DNA of 64,000 nucleotides from the NCBI RefSeq assembly GCF_019956415.1, contig NZ_JAHBDK010000108.1:62001-126000 (forward strand), in the 5' to 3' direction. Positions within the stretch are counted from its first letter, which is position 1. Each line of letters begins with the position of its first letter. The stretch comes from Pseudomonas sp. GL-B-19. GTDB lineage: Bacteria; Pseudomonadota; Gammaproteobacteria; Pseudomonadales; Pseudomonadaceae. The translations under genes were made by a program, and so were the position numbers. Under the pieces are notes generated by a model. The model was not told the origin of the DNA. It searched no databases and saw nothing but the letters and a program-made list of their open reading frames with translations. Positions 43,160 to 51,169 of this stretch are shown here, piece by piece.

Positions 43160-43975
43160 ATGAAACTCCGTTATCCACAGGTCATCCTGTTCCTTTGTTC
43201 TTTTTGCGCACTGCCGCCGATTTTCGCCGCCGACGCCGCCGTCAAACTCGACACCCCCGTCGGTGGCTGGCGTACCGGCGCGGTTGAGGGCGAAGGCGAA
43301 AACTTCCGTCAGACCGTCAATTATCCCGCTTCGTCGGTTAACACCCCGGTGGGGCAGGCCAACACTGCGCGCATCAGCGGTCAGATAAAATCCACGCCCA
43401 AATCGGCGGAGCCTGGTCGACTGATCGTCAACGGCGTGAGCATGCCGCTGAAAATCGACTCGGCGGGTCGCTTTGATCGCCCGTTCTCGTTTCCCAATGG
43501 CAGCAACAGCGTTGAAGTGCGCAGCCCTGATGGCCAGCAGCGGCATCGCACGCAATTTCTCAATGCCAGTGGCGGTGCCACACCAGCCAAGTTACGGGTG
43601 TTGCTTTCCTGGGACAGCGATAACACGGATCTGGACTTGCACCTGATTACGCCGGAGGGGGCGCACATCTGGTACGGGGATCGTGTTGCGCCCAATGGTG
43701 CTGCGCTGGATGTTGATGTGACGACTGGGTATGGTCCGGAAATTTTCGCCATGCCTGCGCCGATCAAGGGGCAGTATCTGGTGTATGTGAACTACTTTGG
43801 CGGTGGCTATCGCAGTGACGATGAGGGGCAGGAGGATGCGGTTCAACCGCTGACAACGGCGCAGGTGACGGTGATTACCGAGGAAGGGACTCCAAGCGAG
43901 AAAATGGAGACGTTTCTGGTGCCGATGCGGGCCGTGGGGGAGTTGACGTTGGTGAAATCGTTTAGTTATCCATGA
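43160..43975 (+). CDS. magF: MagF, DUF2135/YfaP-like secreted protein
   Basis: 271 aa paralogue of MagA. Signal peptide MKLRYPQVILFLCSFCALPPIFA. Shared segments: TPVGGWR near the mature start, GSNSVEVRSPDGQ, LLSWDSDNTDLDLHLITPEG and YLVYVNYFGGG. Last gene of magABCDEF, three bases after magE. The spacing and strand identity make a single transcript likely. Exact role unknown. Confidence 0.87.
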   Translation: MKLRYPQVILFLCSFCALPPIFAADAAVKLDTPVGGWRTGAVEGEGENFRQTVNYPASSVNTPVGQANTARISGQIKSTPKSAEPGRLIVNGVSMPLKIDSAGRFDRPFSFPNGSNSVEVRSPDGQQRHRTQFLNASGGATPAKLRVLLSWDSDNTDLDLHLITPEGAHIWYGDRVAPNGAALDVDVTTGYGPEIFAMPAPIKGQYLVYVNYFGGGYRSDDEGQEDAVQPLTTAQVTVITEEGTPSEKMETFLVPMRAVGELTLVKSFSYP

Positions 43976-43981
43976 TGAAGT

Positions 43982-44008
43982 GATTGTCCAGCGGGCTGCT
44001 GGACAATC
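43982..44008. other. Stem-loop at the end of the mag operon
   Basis: GATTGTCCAGC, loop GGGCT, GCTGGACAATC: a perfect 11-bp stem just after the magF stop. On the plus strand the tail is CAAAAATTC, not a U-tract, so it may protect the 3' end rather than terminate on its own. Confidence 0.7.
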
Positions 44009-44031
44009 AAAAATTCAACTACAACTGCGTT

Positions 44032-45111
44032 TCACTCGAATGAAAAAATCTTCTTCCAGTCCTTTTTCATGCTGATCACAGTCCAGCCCTCATTTTTCGC
44101 CTGGTTAAACAACGATTCGGTAAAGGTGCCCACTTTACTATCAGGTAATCCTTGCGCCGGGCCATAGGCGTACTCGCGATCGGCGTCGTCATGGAGCACC
44201 AACATTGCCAGTCGCGCGCCCTTGCCGGCTTTGGTGTACTCCAGCATTTGCTTGTCACCGGTGGAATTGCCGAAAGCTGCTTGAGGCTGACGGCCGACCA
44301 TCAGGTAAATGTTCTCTGGCTTACCCGCATCGTTGTCGTTGAGCAGTATCTTGGGCAGCTTGATCAGCTCGGGTTTGCCGCTTTTGTCGTAGCCATATTC
44401 GGTGGCCCCGGCACTGCCGACTACCTGTTCGGGAGGCACACCATAGACTTCTTCGGCATAAGCGCGAACGAAGTCCTGACCGCCGCCGGTGACGATGTAA
44501 GTTTTGTAGCCGTTGTCACGCAGGTATTGCATGACTTCCTTCATCGGCTTGTAGGTCAGCTCGGTAAAAGGGCGCTTCCAGCGAGGGTCACGGGCTTTGG
44601 CCAGCCAGGCTTGGACTTGCTGCTTGAACTCATCCGTGGGCATGCCGCTCAGGGTCACCATGGCAATTTTAAGATAATCATCAAGGGTCAGTTTCGCCAT
44701 GGCGGCATGGTCCCCCGAAAGCACTGTTTTGAAGGGTTCTACTTGAGCCAATTCGGGCCTTGCCTCGACTGCGGCAGGCACGCGACTCAGGCAATAGAAC
44801 AATTGGCTATAGGCAGGGTGTTCAACCCACAAGGTGCCGTCCTGGTCGAAGGTTGCGATGCGCTCGGCTGGTGATACGAACTGAGCACCGCCTTCCTGGG
44901 TGGTCGTCTTGACGAACTCTACGATGGCTTGCTTGGCCGGCCCTTCATTCCAGGAAGGCAGCGGGTCGGCAGCGAACACCGCCGTCGACGCAATCAAACT
45001 CAGCCCAATTACGGCAAGGGGTGAACCAAAACGTCGCCTGACATGAGCGTCAGGACGGTTCGCAGAGATGACGGAGCTCCAGGTACGCTGCACCAAAATC
45101 ATGAATTTCAT
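44032..45111 (-). CDS. Exported HAD-superfamily hydrolase (phosphoserine phosphatase-like)
   Basis: 359 aa. HAD motif I in TFDQDGTLW near residue 90, motif II TYIVTGGG (Thr), and motif IV with acidic NSTGDKQML. An N-terminal VRRRFGSPLAVIGLSLIASTAVFA looks like a signal peptide with a long basic front and RRxFG, which could be a Tat signal. Similar periplasmic haloacid-dehalogenase-like phosphatases occur in many pseudomonads. Substrate unknown. Monocistronic, reading toward the mag operon. Confidence 0.8.
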   Translation of the reverse strand: MKFMILVQRTWSSVISANRPDAHVRRRFGSPLAVIGLSLIASTAVFAADPLPSWNEGPAKQAIVEFVKTTTQEGGAQFVSPAERIATFDQDGTLWVEHPAYSQLFYCLSRVPAAVEARPELAQVEPFKTVLSGDHAAMAKLTLDDYLKIAMVTLSGMPTDEFKQQVQAWLAKARDPRWKRPFTELTYKPMKEVMQYLRDNGYKTYIVTGGGQDFVRAYAEEVYGVPPEQVVGSAGATEYGYDKSGKPELIKLPKILLNDNDAGKPENIYLMVGRQPQAAFGNSTGDKQMLEYTKAGKGARLAMLVLHDDADREYAYGPAQGLPDSKVGTFTESLFNQAKNEGWTVISMKKDWKKIFSFE

Positions 45112-45418
45112 GATGTTTACCTATGGTTGGATTGGTAAATCGTTGGTCGTACGTGGCTGCTCACTTTGCTTATGACTACAGCAGTCAGTTGGGAGTCAAG
45201 TGTAGATGGTAGTACTTGCTATTCAAGCCGACCCTGCCCCCCCTGTTGCCGTTTGTAAGCTGGTTTTTACCCGGTGTCTGGACGCTACGCACCACAGCGA
45301 AACGCTAGTGACGGTGGAGTTCACGCTGCCAGTCCCGGCGGCAGAATAAATCCGTAACGAGCCCTTTGCTCATCATCCGCTATGGTGATGTAAATCAGTC
45401 TCTTATCGAGGGTGCTCC
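45112..45418. other. Intergenic region between divergent HAD and marC genes
   Basis: Should hold both promoters. It also contains a possible short reading frame at 45206-45349 (47 codons from ATG, beginning MVVLAIQADPAPPVAV and ending VEFTLPVPAAE), with GGGAG about 11 bases upstream. There is no homologue I recognise, so I do not call it a gene with confidence. Confidence 0.4.
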
Positions 45419-46078
45419 ATGAACACCTATTTCACGTTGTTTGTCGGTATGTTCACCACGTTACTGGCCATCATCAATCCCTTGGAGGCGATTCCCGTGT
45501 TCCTTGGTATGTTGCAAGGCAAGGACGTTGCCGAGCTCCGCCGGGTGGCACGTAAAGCTTGCATCTATGCATTACTGCTGATGTTCTTTTTCCTGATTTT
45601 CGGCAACCTGCTACTGCGCCTGTTCGAAGTGCCACTGAGTATGATTCGGGTGGTTGGCGGGATAATTCTGATGCGTATCGGTTTTGAGCTTTTCGCACCC
45701 TCGCCCAATAGCAGCCTGATTCCCACTAACCACGACACTGATCAGGATGTGTCCTTCATTCCCATGGCCATGCCAATCATGTTTGGCCCCGGTGCGATTG
45801 CCACCGTGATCGGACTGACCAGCACCATCAAGGACTCCGATCGGGCCCTGTTATCTTTCGCCGTGGTGGCGCTGGCCATCTGCGCCACCATGTTCACCAC
45901 CTATTTGTCACTGGCCTACGCTCAAGTCATCCTCAAGACAATCGGCCCGCAAGGTATCGATGCCGCCACACGAATTGTCGGATTCTTCGTCTCTGCCATG
46001 GGGGTCGGCCTGATATTCCACGGCACGGTGGAGTTTCTGCAATCGTACGGGGTGCTGCTCCATGGCGGAGCGGGGTAG
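45419..46078 (+). CDS. MarC family integral membrane protein
   Basis: 219 aa, six hydrophobic segments. Begins MNTYFTLFVGMFTTLLAIINPLEAIPVFLGM, containing the MarC pattern NPxxAIPVF, and has RIGFELF and MPIMFGPGAIATVIGL in the second half. UPF0056/MarC proteins are of unknown function; the old link to antibiotic resistance has not held. ATG at 45419 after GAGGGTG. Monocistronic. Confidence 0.88.
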   Translation: MNTYFTLFVGMFTTLLAIINPLEAIPVFLGMLQGKDVAELRRVARKACIYALLLMFFFLIFGNLLLRLFEVPLSMIRVVGGIILMRIGFELFAPSPNSSLIPTNHDTDQDVSFIPMAMPIMFGPGAIATVIGLTSTIKDSDRALLSFAVVALAICATMFTTYLSLAYAQVILKTIGPQGIDAATRIVGFFVSAMGVGLIFHGTVEFLQSYGVLLHGGAG

Positions 46079-46383
46079 GGCGGCGGCGTGATCGTGATCT
46101 GCGGGGAAGGGGGTGCTTCGTGCGAGGCCAGTAATTACGTGGGTTTCGGGCATTAAAAAGCCGGCTTGTGGCCGGCTTCTCGGGGACTGGCTTGGATCAT
46201 TTTTGGTAAACCGCGTCAGCCTTCAAAACGTACACCCGGATCTTGCGTCCGGCTGTGGGACTTGGCGAGAAAATCATCTGCCTTGTCAGTGCGATCTGAG
46301 CCGCGAGGCGGGTCGATGCGCAAATTTGGGGCGCAGCATACTGATTTTTTTGGGGAATTCCCAGTGTGGTGTGCTGCGCGGTG
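46079..46383. other. Intergenic region between convergent marC and S24 regulator
   Basis: Holds a minus-strand terminator at 46158-46178. A 26-codon reading frame (46277 down to 46197, MIFSPSPTAGRKIRVYVL...) lies inside the presumed regulator transcript but is too short to call. Confidence 0.4.
46158..46178 (-). terminator. Rho-independent terminator for leftward transcription
   Basis: AAGCCGGC, loop TTGTG, GCCGGCTT; on the minus strand it is followed by TTTTTAATG. It ends transcripts of the S24 regulator about 200 bases after its stop. On the plus strand the U-tract is missing. Confidence 0.8.
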
Positions 46384-47112
46384 TTACAGAAACGGCACCG
46401 CCGGTCGGCGTTTGTTAAGCGTCGACCACCAGAACACCCATCCCAACACACTGATGTTCTGCTTCTCAATCTGCTCGGCACTAAGGATCTCATCCGGGTG
46501 CTCGGTTTTGTTGTAACTGCGCAATCTCAATGCATTGCCTGGCATCCGGTGCAGGTATTTGATTCGCAGCATCCCGTCATGATCTATGGCGTAAATCTCT
46601 CCATCAATCACCGTGGTCAGCCCACGGTCGATGGCTAGTGTGGAGCCATCTTCAATCCTCGCGCCCATGCCGTTACCGAGCATGTGAACGCAGAACACAT
46701 CCGCATGATTGATTTCCAGGGAGTCGAGGTGGCTTTTGGGTAGTCGGATGAATTGGCCGGTGTCTTCCACGATATGGGTTTTATGGGACCCCGGGGCGAT
46801 GGGCATTTCTTTGTAGAAGGGCAGTTCGACATCCGTCGGCTCGATTACCGTGTAGATGCCACGAATCGCCTGTGCGTCGAAGGTGTTGCCAGATTCGCCG
46901 AGCAGATGCAGGTGTTTGGCGTCTTCCGGGCCTTCGCCGGTTTTGAGCCAGTGGCTGTTTACCGAGAGTAATCTTGCGACCTCTTCCATGCGGTAGGCGG
47001 GCACACCGCGGGTGTACCAGTTGTGGATGTTTTGTGCTTCCGTGTCGAAAAACGCGGCAAATCCTGTCGTCGTGATGTTCGCTTTTTCGAGGAGTGCTTT
47101 GAACCGGGGCCG
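46384..47112 (-). pseudogene. LexA/S24-like transcriptional regulator, probably frameshifted near its start and lacking the catalytic serine
   Basis: The frame open from 47112 encodes RPRFKALLEKANITTTGF.. a complete N-terminal HTH, then an S24-like C-terminal domain. It has no ATG/GTG/TTG upstream of the HTH; the first is GTG at 47004, inside it. An ATG at 47129 reads MKKNTSG in the neighbouring frame and would join the HTH frame if the GGGG run at 47106-47109 (C4 on the coding strand) had one base more. LexA's GDSM is GNGM here, so self-cleavage is unlikely, while a Lys is kept (LRIKYLHR). It may be a broken gene, a phase-variable one, a late start or a sequencing error. Confidence 0.6.
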
Positions 47113-47296
47113 CTAGTGTTCTTTTTCATAAACACGAGTCTACGGGCGCAGGGCGGGGCTTTGAATAAACGAACCGTTCAAATTTCGAGGGAAATTTACG
47201 ACCGGATGTAAGACGTATTTCGAACAAATTAAACAGAAAAAAACCGCAGCGACCGAAAGATAAACACGCTGTTTAAAACGCTTTATGAGCGCCCAC

Positions 47297-47325
47297 AAAA
47301 AACCCCGGATAAACCGGGGTCTTTT
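47297..47325 (-). terminator. Rho-independent terminator of ppa
   Basis: On the minus strand GACCCCGGTTTATCCGGGG is followed by TTTTTTGTGG. Stem ACCCCGG/CCGGGGT with loop ATAAA, 33 bases after the ppa stop. Confidence 0.9.
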
Positions 47326-47357
47326 CAAGGCGTCAGTGGCGCGAGACCACTGGCGTC

Positions 47358-47885
47358 TTAGCCTTTATAGGCAGCAACCGACTTGGTGATCGCGTCGCGG
47401 GCGGCATCTGCGCCGGCCCAGCCTTCGATCTTCACCCATTTGCCTTTTTCGAGATCTTTGTAGTTCGCGAAGAAGTGCTCGATCTGCTGAATCAGCAGCG
47501 GTGGCAGGTCGGTGTATTCCTTCACGTCGACGTACAGCTGGGACAGCTTGTCGTGTGGAACAGCGATGACTTTGGCATCGCCGCCGCCGTCGTCGGTCAT
47601 GTTCAGGATGCCGACCGGACGTGCGCGGATGACCGAGCCTGGAGCCACCGGGTAAGGGGTCACTACCAGCACGTCGAGGGGATCACCGTCGTCAGCCAGG
47701 GTGTTCGGGATGTAACCGTAGTTGGCCGGGTAGAACATCGGGGTGGCCATGAAACGGTCAACGAACAGGCAATCGCTGTCTTTGTCGATTTCGTATTTGA
47801 TCGGCGCGTGGTTGGCCGGAATCTCGATCGCGACGTAGATGTCGTTCGGCAGGTCTTTGCCAGCCGGAATCTTGCTGTAGCTCAT
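47358..47885 (-). CDS. ppa: Inorganic pyrophosphatase (family I)
   Basis: 175 aa soluble enzyme that hydrolyses pyrophosphate and drives biosynthetic reactions. Substrate and metal residues: IEIPANHAPIKYE, DRFMATPMFYPANYGYIP, DDGDPLDVLVVTPYPV (the classic DxDxxD core) and KGKWVKIEGW. Length is normal. ATG at 47885. Single gene with its own terminator. Confidence 0.97.
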   Translation of the reverse strand: MSYSKIPAGKDLPNDIYVAIEIPANHAPIKYEIDKDSDCLFVDRFMATPMFYPANYGYIPNTLADDGDPLDVLVVTPYPVAPGSVIRARPVGILNMTDDGGGDAKVIAVPHDKLSQLYVDVKEYTDLPPLLIQQIEHFFANYKDLEKGKWVKIEGWAGADAARDAITKSVAAYKG

Positions 47886-47998
47886 TGGGCGGTGCCCCCG
47901 TTAGTTGACCAAAGATACTTGGCCGGATTGACCAAAAAGTGGCGGCGATTATAGGCATATTCCGCCGTTGATGCTACGTACCAAGGGTCGTAGAGACC

Positions 47999-48811
47999 TT
48001 AGTCGCGTGCCTGATAGACCGGGTCTGCAGCCAGAAGTTGCCGTAACCGGCTCAGTGGATCCTGCCGGTAGAAAAGCTTGAGCTGCTCATAGACCCGCGG
48101 ATAAGCCTCGAACAGTAAATCCGGGGCGCTGAAGAAATACTCGCTGGTGACGGCGAAAAACTCGGCGGGGTTTTCTGCGGCGTAGGGATCGATCGCGGTT
48201 TCGGCGTCCGGGTTGCGCTCCAGTTGCTGGTCGAGGTCATCGTAGGCCTCTTGCATCACCTTGGCCCAGTCGCTGACCCGCATGTCGGGGTGCAGCGGCG
48301 GCAAGCCGTTGGCGACGCCATTGAGCATGTCGAGTTTGTGTGCGAGTTCATGGATGACCAGGTTGTAGCCTTCCCAGCCACCACTGGCCATCACGCCCGG
48401 CCAGGCGAGGATGATCGGACCTTGCTGCCACGCCTCGCCACTGTGTTCGCCGTCCCACTCATGTTCGACGCCGCTGGCGTCGCGATGGCGCTGGGGGCTG
48501 AGGAAGTCGTCGGGGTAGAGAATTATTTCGTGGAAACCCTGATACCAGTTCAAGTCGCCCAATTTCAGCAGTGGCAATTGCGCCTGCGCTGCCAGCAGCA
48601 GGCGCTGCTCCTGGTGCAGTTCGACGCCGGGCAGGGCGGTCAGGTGTTTGTCTTCGAGGAACAGCACGCAGGCTTCACGCAGCCACTGGTCTTCAGTGGC
48701 GCTGATGCCATCGAGAAAGCTCAGGTGATGGCGCACCCGCTGCCACATGTCGTCGGCAATCGGGTGCCTGGCCAGGATGCGCTGGCGGCGCCAGGCGCTA
48801 AGCGACCACAT
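47999..48811 (-). CDS. mtfA: Zinc-dependent peptidase MtfA (M90 family)
   Basis: 270 aa cytosolic metallopeptidase. VIHELAHKLDMLNG carries the HExxH zinc motif (near residue 155), and the third ligand Glu is in NPAEFFAVTSEYFF. In E. coli MtfA binds the repressor Mlc and links to glucose PTS control; pseudomonads lack that exact circuit, so the local target is open. ATG at 48811. Six bases after the dedA stop, same strand, so probably one operon with dedA. Confidence 0.88.
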   Translation of the reverse strand: MWSLSAWRRQRILARHPIADDMWQRVRHHLSFLDGISATEDQWLREACVLFLEDKHLTALPGVELHQEQRLLLAAQAQLPLLKLGDLNWYQGFHEIILYPDDFLSPQRHRDASGVEHEWDGEHSGEAWQQGPIILAWPGVMASGGWEGYNLVIHELAHKLDMLNGVANGLPPLHPDMRVSDWAKVMQEAYDDLDQQLERNPDAETAIDPYAAENPAEFFAVTSEYFFSAPDLLFEAYPRVYEQLKLFYRQDPLSRLRQLLAADPVYQARD

Positions 48812-48817
48812 CGCGGA

Positions 48818-49474
48818 TCAGCGCGATTGGGTTTTGGACGCAGCGTTGGCGAGGCGGCTGCGGACCATGCTTATGACCATCGGAAGCAGCGACACCAGGA
48901 TGATGCCCACCACCAGCAGCGACAGGTTTTTCTTGATGAACGGTACGTTGCCGAAGAAGTAACCGAGGGTCACCAAGCCGCCGACCCACAGGATCGTGCC
49001 GAAGACGCTAAAGAAAAAGAAACGCGGGTAAGGCATTTTTCCGACACCGGCGACGAACGGTGCAAAGGTGCGGATGATCGGCAGGAAACGCGCCATCGTT
49101 ACGGTTTTACCACCGTGCTTGTCATAGAAATCGTGGGTTTGTTGCAGGTAGTCGCGACGAAAGATCTTCGAGTCCGGGTTACTGAACAACTTTTCGCCTG
49201 CTGTTCGACCAATGATGTAGTTGGTGCTGTCGCCGAGAATCGCCGCGAGCATCAACAGGCCACCCAATAATACGGGGTCCATGCCGCCACCGGCCGCAAC
49301 GGCACCGGCGATGAACAGCAGGGAGTCACCCGGCAAGAACGGCGTCACCACCAGGCCCGTTTCACAGAAAATCACCAGAAACAGAATGGCGTAGATCCAG
49401 GCACCATAGTTGGTTACCAGCATGTCGAGGTAGACGTCGAGATGCAGCACGATGTCGATCGGGTTGAAATCCAT
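48818..49474 (-). CDS. DedA family membrane protein
   Basis: 218 aa with several hydrophobic segments and re-entrant loops. DedA hallmarks: FCETGLVVTPFLPGDSLLF, GDSTNYIIGRTAGEKLF, and the basic FLPIIRTFAPFVAGVGKMPY (conserved Arg). DedA proteins support membrane potential and some flip undecaprenyl phosphate or phospholipids. ATG at 49474 was chosen over upstream in-frame codons because it begins the conserved MDFNPIDIVLHLD. Followed by mtfA. Confidence 0.88.
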   Translation of the reverse strand: MDFNPIDIVLHLDVYLDMLVTNYGAWIYAILFLVIFCETGLVVTPFLPGDSLLFIAGAVAAGGGMDPVLLGGLLMLAAILGDSTNYIIGRTAGEKLFSNPDSKIFRRDYLQQTHDFYDKHGGKTVTMARFLPIIRTFAPFVAGVGKMPYPRFFFFSVFGTILWVGGLVTLGYFFGNVPFIKKNLSLLVVGIILVSLLPMVISMVRSRLANAASKTQSR

Positions 49475-49659
49475 AGGGGCACCTGTGGTAACGGCCGGAC
49501 TCTGCAGGCCTGTGCGGATGACTTCGCGGAAGACTACATAGGAGTGTAGTTTTTCTTGCAAGTCGAAAAGCTCGGGATTATACGGGCTGAAAAGTGAAAA
49601 GAGCGTTCAGTGTATATAGCGGGGGATGTCGCGGTAGACCGATGGTCGATGCGGTTTTT

Positions 49660-49747
49660 TGTAGGAGTGAGCCTGCTCGCGATGGCTTCACCTCGATATG
49701 ACTGATTCACCGAGGTGTGGCTATCGCGAGCAGGCTCACTCCTACAA
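49660..49747. repeat. REPIN (TGTAGGAGTGAGCCTGCTCGC variant)
   Basis: TGTAGGAGTGAGCCTGCTCG at left and CGAGCAGGCTCACTCCTACA at right, with CACCTCG/CGAGGTG as an inner palindrome. Both arms share the GAG-to-GTG change, so the pair moved or converted together. Confidence 0.92.
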
Positions 49748-49760
49748 CGGGCGATGTGAG

Positions 49761-50222
49761 TCAGAGACTGTCGCTGATCGGCAGCACGTAGTTCTTGAAC
49801 TCGGTGTCTTCCTTGAACCCGATGGATTCGTAGGTTTTGCGCGCGACTTCGTTGTCGCTGCTGGTGGAAACACGCATGCGCACGGCATTGGTTTCCTTGG
49901 CCATTTTCTTGGCGGTGCGGATCAGATTGTCGGCCACCAATTGGCGGCGGGCGTCTTCGGCGACATAGATGTCGTTGAGGATCCACACGCGTTTAAGCGA
50001 AAGAGAGGAAAAGCTCGGGTACAACTGGCAGAAGCCCATCAGTTTGTTGTTGTCGTCGTCGGACACGGCGAGATAAATCACCGATTCCTTGCGGCGCAGG
50101 CGTTTTTCGAGGAACGCACGCGACGAGTCCGGGTAGGGCAGGGATCCATAAAACTCACGATATTTCACGAACAGTGGCGTCAGAAGGTCCAGGTGTTCGA
50201 GGGTCGCTTGAATAATCCGCAT
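49761..50222 (-). CDS. GNAT-family N-acetyltransferase at the end of the ethanolamine cluster
   Basis: 153 aa. Acetyl-CoA-binding features in VWILNDIYVAEDARRQLVADNLI (motif A, R/Q-x-x-G/A region altered to RRQLVA) and VSTSSDNEVARKTYESIGFKED. Substrate unknown. ATG at 50222. It follows eutC by 110 bases on the same strand, as PA4026 follows eutBC in P. aeruginosa, so it may be co-regulated with ethanolamine use. Confidence 0.82.
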   Translation of the reverse strand: MRIIQATLEHLDLLTPLFVKYREFYGSLPYPDSSRAFLEKRLRRKESVIYLAVSDDDNNKLMGFCQLYPSFSSLSLKRVWILNDIYVAEDARRQLVADNLIRTAKKMAKETNAVRMRVSTSSDNEVARKTYESIGFKEDTEFKNYVLPISDSL

Positions 50223-50332
50223 GGTAGGTCTCGACTTCAAGTGGCTGTCTTACGTGACGGCGATGGGAAACCCGTGGCGGCCGTTCGTCGATCCTGCCTG
50301 AAACCGGCGCAGAAACGCAATGCGGGAACGGT

Positions 50333-51169
50333 TCACGTATCTGTCTGATCCAACAGGAAGTTGCGTTTTATGTCCGCTCCTGCGTCTGAATCCAGTGTCT
50401 GAAGCTGGGCTTCGTCCTTGAGATTGACCCCTGACAACTGTCTGCGACAGGCCTCGCGCATTAAATAAAGCAAACGATGTGCCGCCATGCCGTAACTCAG
50501 GCCTTCGAGCCGGACATTGGAGATGCAATTGCGAAAAGCGTCTGTCAGGCCGATCTTTGGATTGTAAGTGAAATATAAGCCCAGACTGTCCGGGGAGCTG
50601 AGTCCAGGACGTTCGCCGATCAGGATCACCGTCATTTTTGCCCCTATCAGCTCGCCAATCTCGTCGGCCACCGCGACGCGACCCTGCTCGACCAGTATCA
50701 CCGGCGACACGGACCAGCCTTCGGCCAGCACCTGTTCTTCCAGGCGCGTGAGAAATGGCAGGGTGTGGCGATGAACGGCCAGTGCCGACAGCCCATCGGC
50801 CACCACAATCACCAGATCGACGCCGTCGGGATTGGCTGAGGCATAAGTGCGCAGCCTCTGCGCCGACTCATCGCTCAATTTTCGCCCCAAATCAGGGCGC
50901 TGCAAGTAGCTGTTTCTGTCCGTGGCGGCGCTGTGCAGCAACACACTGTCGCGCCCGATCTCGGCCAGTTGCGAGCTGAGCCCTGCCGAGTCGAACGGCA
51001 GATGCACCGCATCCCGCGCCTGAGCGTGGGCGTACTGGAAATCCAGTTGGGCGCTGGTCGGCATGCTGGTGCCCGTGCGCCCCAGGGCAATTCGTGCTGG
51101 TGTCAGACGCCGCAATTCCAGCAATGGATTCTGTGGATCTACGGGTGGTTTTTCCATGAAAGCACTCAT
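50333..51169 (-). CDS. eutC: Ethanolamine ammonia-lyase small subunit
   Basis: 278 aa. Joins EutB to bind adenosylcobalamin and split ethanolamine to acetaldehyde and ammonia. Motifs: ARIALGRTGTSMPTSAQLDFQYAHAQARDAVH, LVIVVADGLSALAVH and GERPGLSSPDSLGLYFTY. ATG at 51169 overlaps the eutB stop (ATGA); another ATG at 51157 is possible. Vitamin B12 supply links it to btuB/btuF in this window. Confidence 0.94.
   Translation of the reverse strand: MSAFMEKPPVDPQNPLLELRRLTPARIALGRTGTSMPTSAQLDFQYAHAQARDAVHLPFDSAGLSSQLAEIGRDSVLLHSAATDRNSYLQRPDLGRKLSDESAQRLRTYASANPDGVDLVIVVADGLSALAVHRHTLPFLTRLEEQVLAEGWSVSPVILVEQGRVAVADEIGELIGAKMTVILIGERPGLSSPDSLGLYFTYNPKIGLTDAFRNCISNVRLEGLSYGMAAHRLLYLMREACRRQLSGVNLKDEAQLQTLDSDAGADIKRNFLLDQTDT

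Noticed and set aside
43982..44015. Classical rho-independent terminator after magF
   Set aside because: The stem is perfect but the tail is A-rich on the plus strand and there is no U-tract; recorded only as a stem-loop.
46197..46493. 98-codon minus-strand frame between marC and the S24 regulator
   Set aside because: Most of it overlaps the regulator 3' end in another frame; only a 26-codon tail is free and has no homologue known to me.
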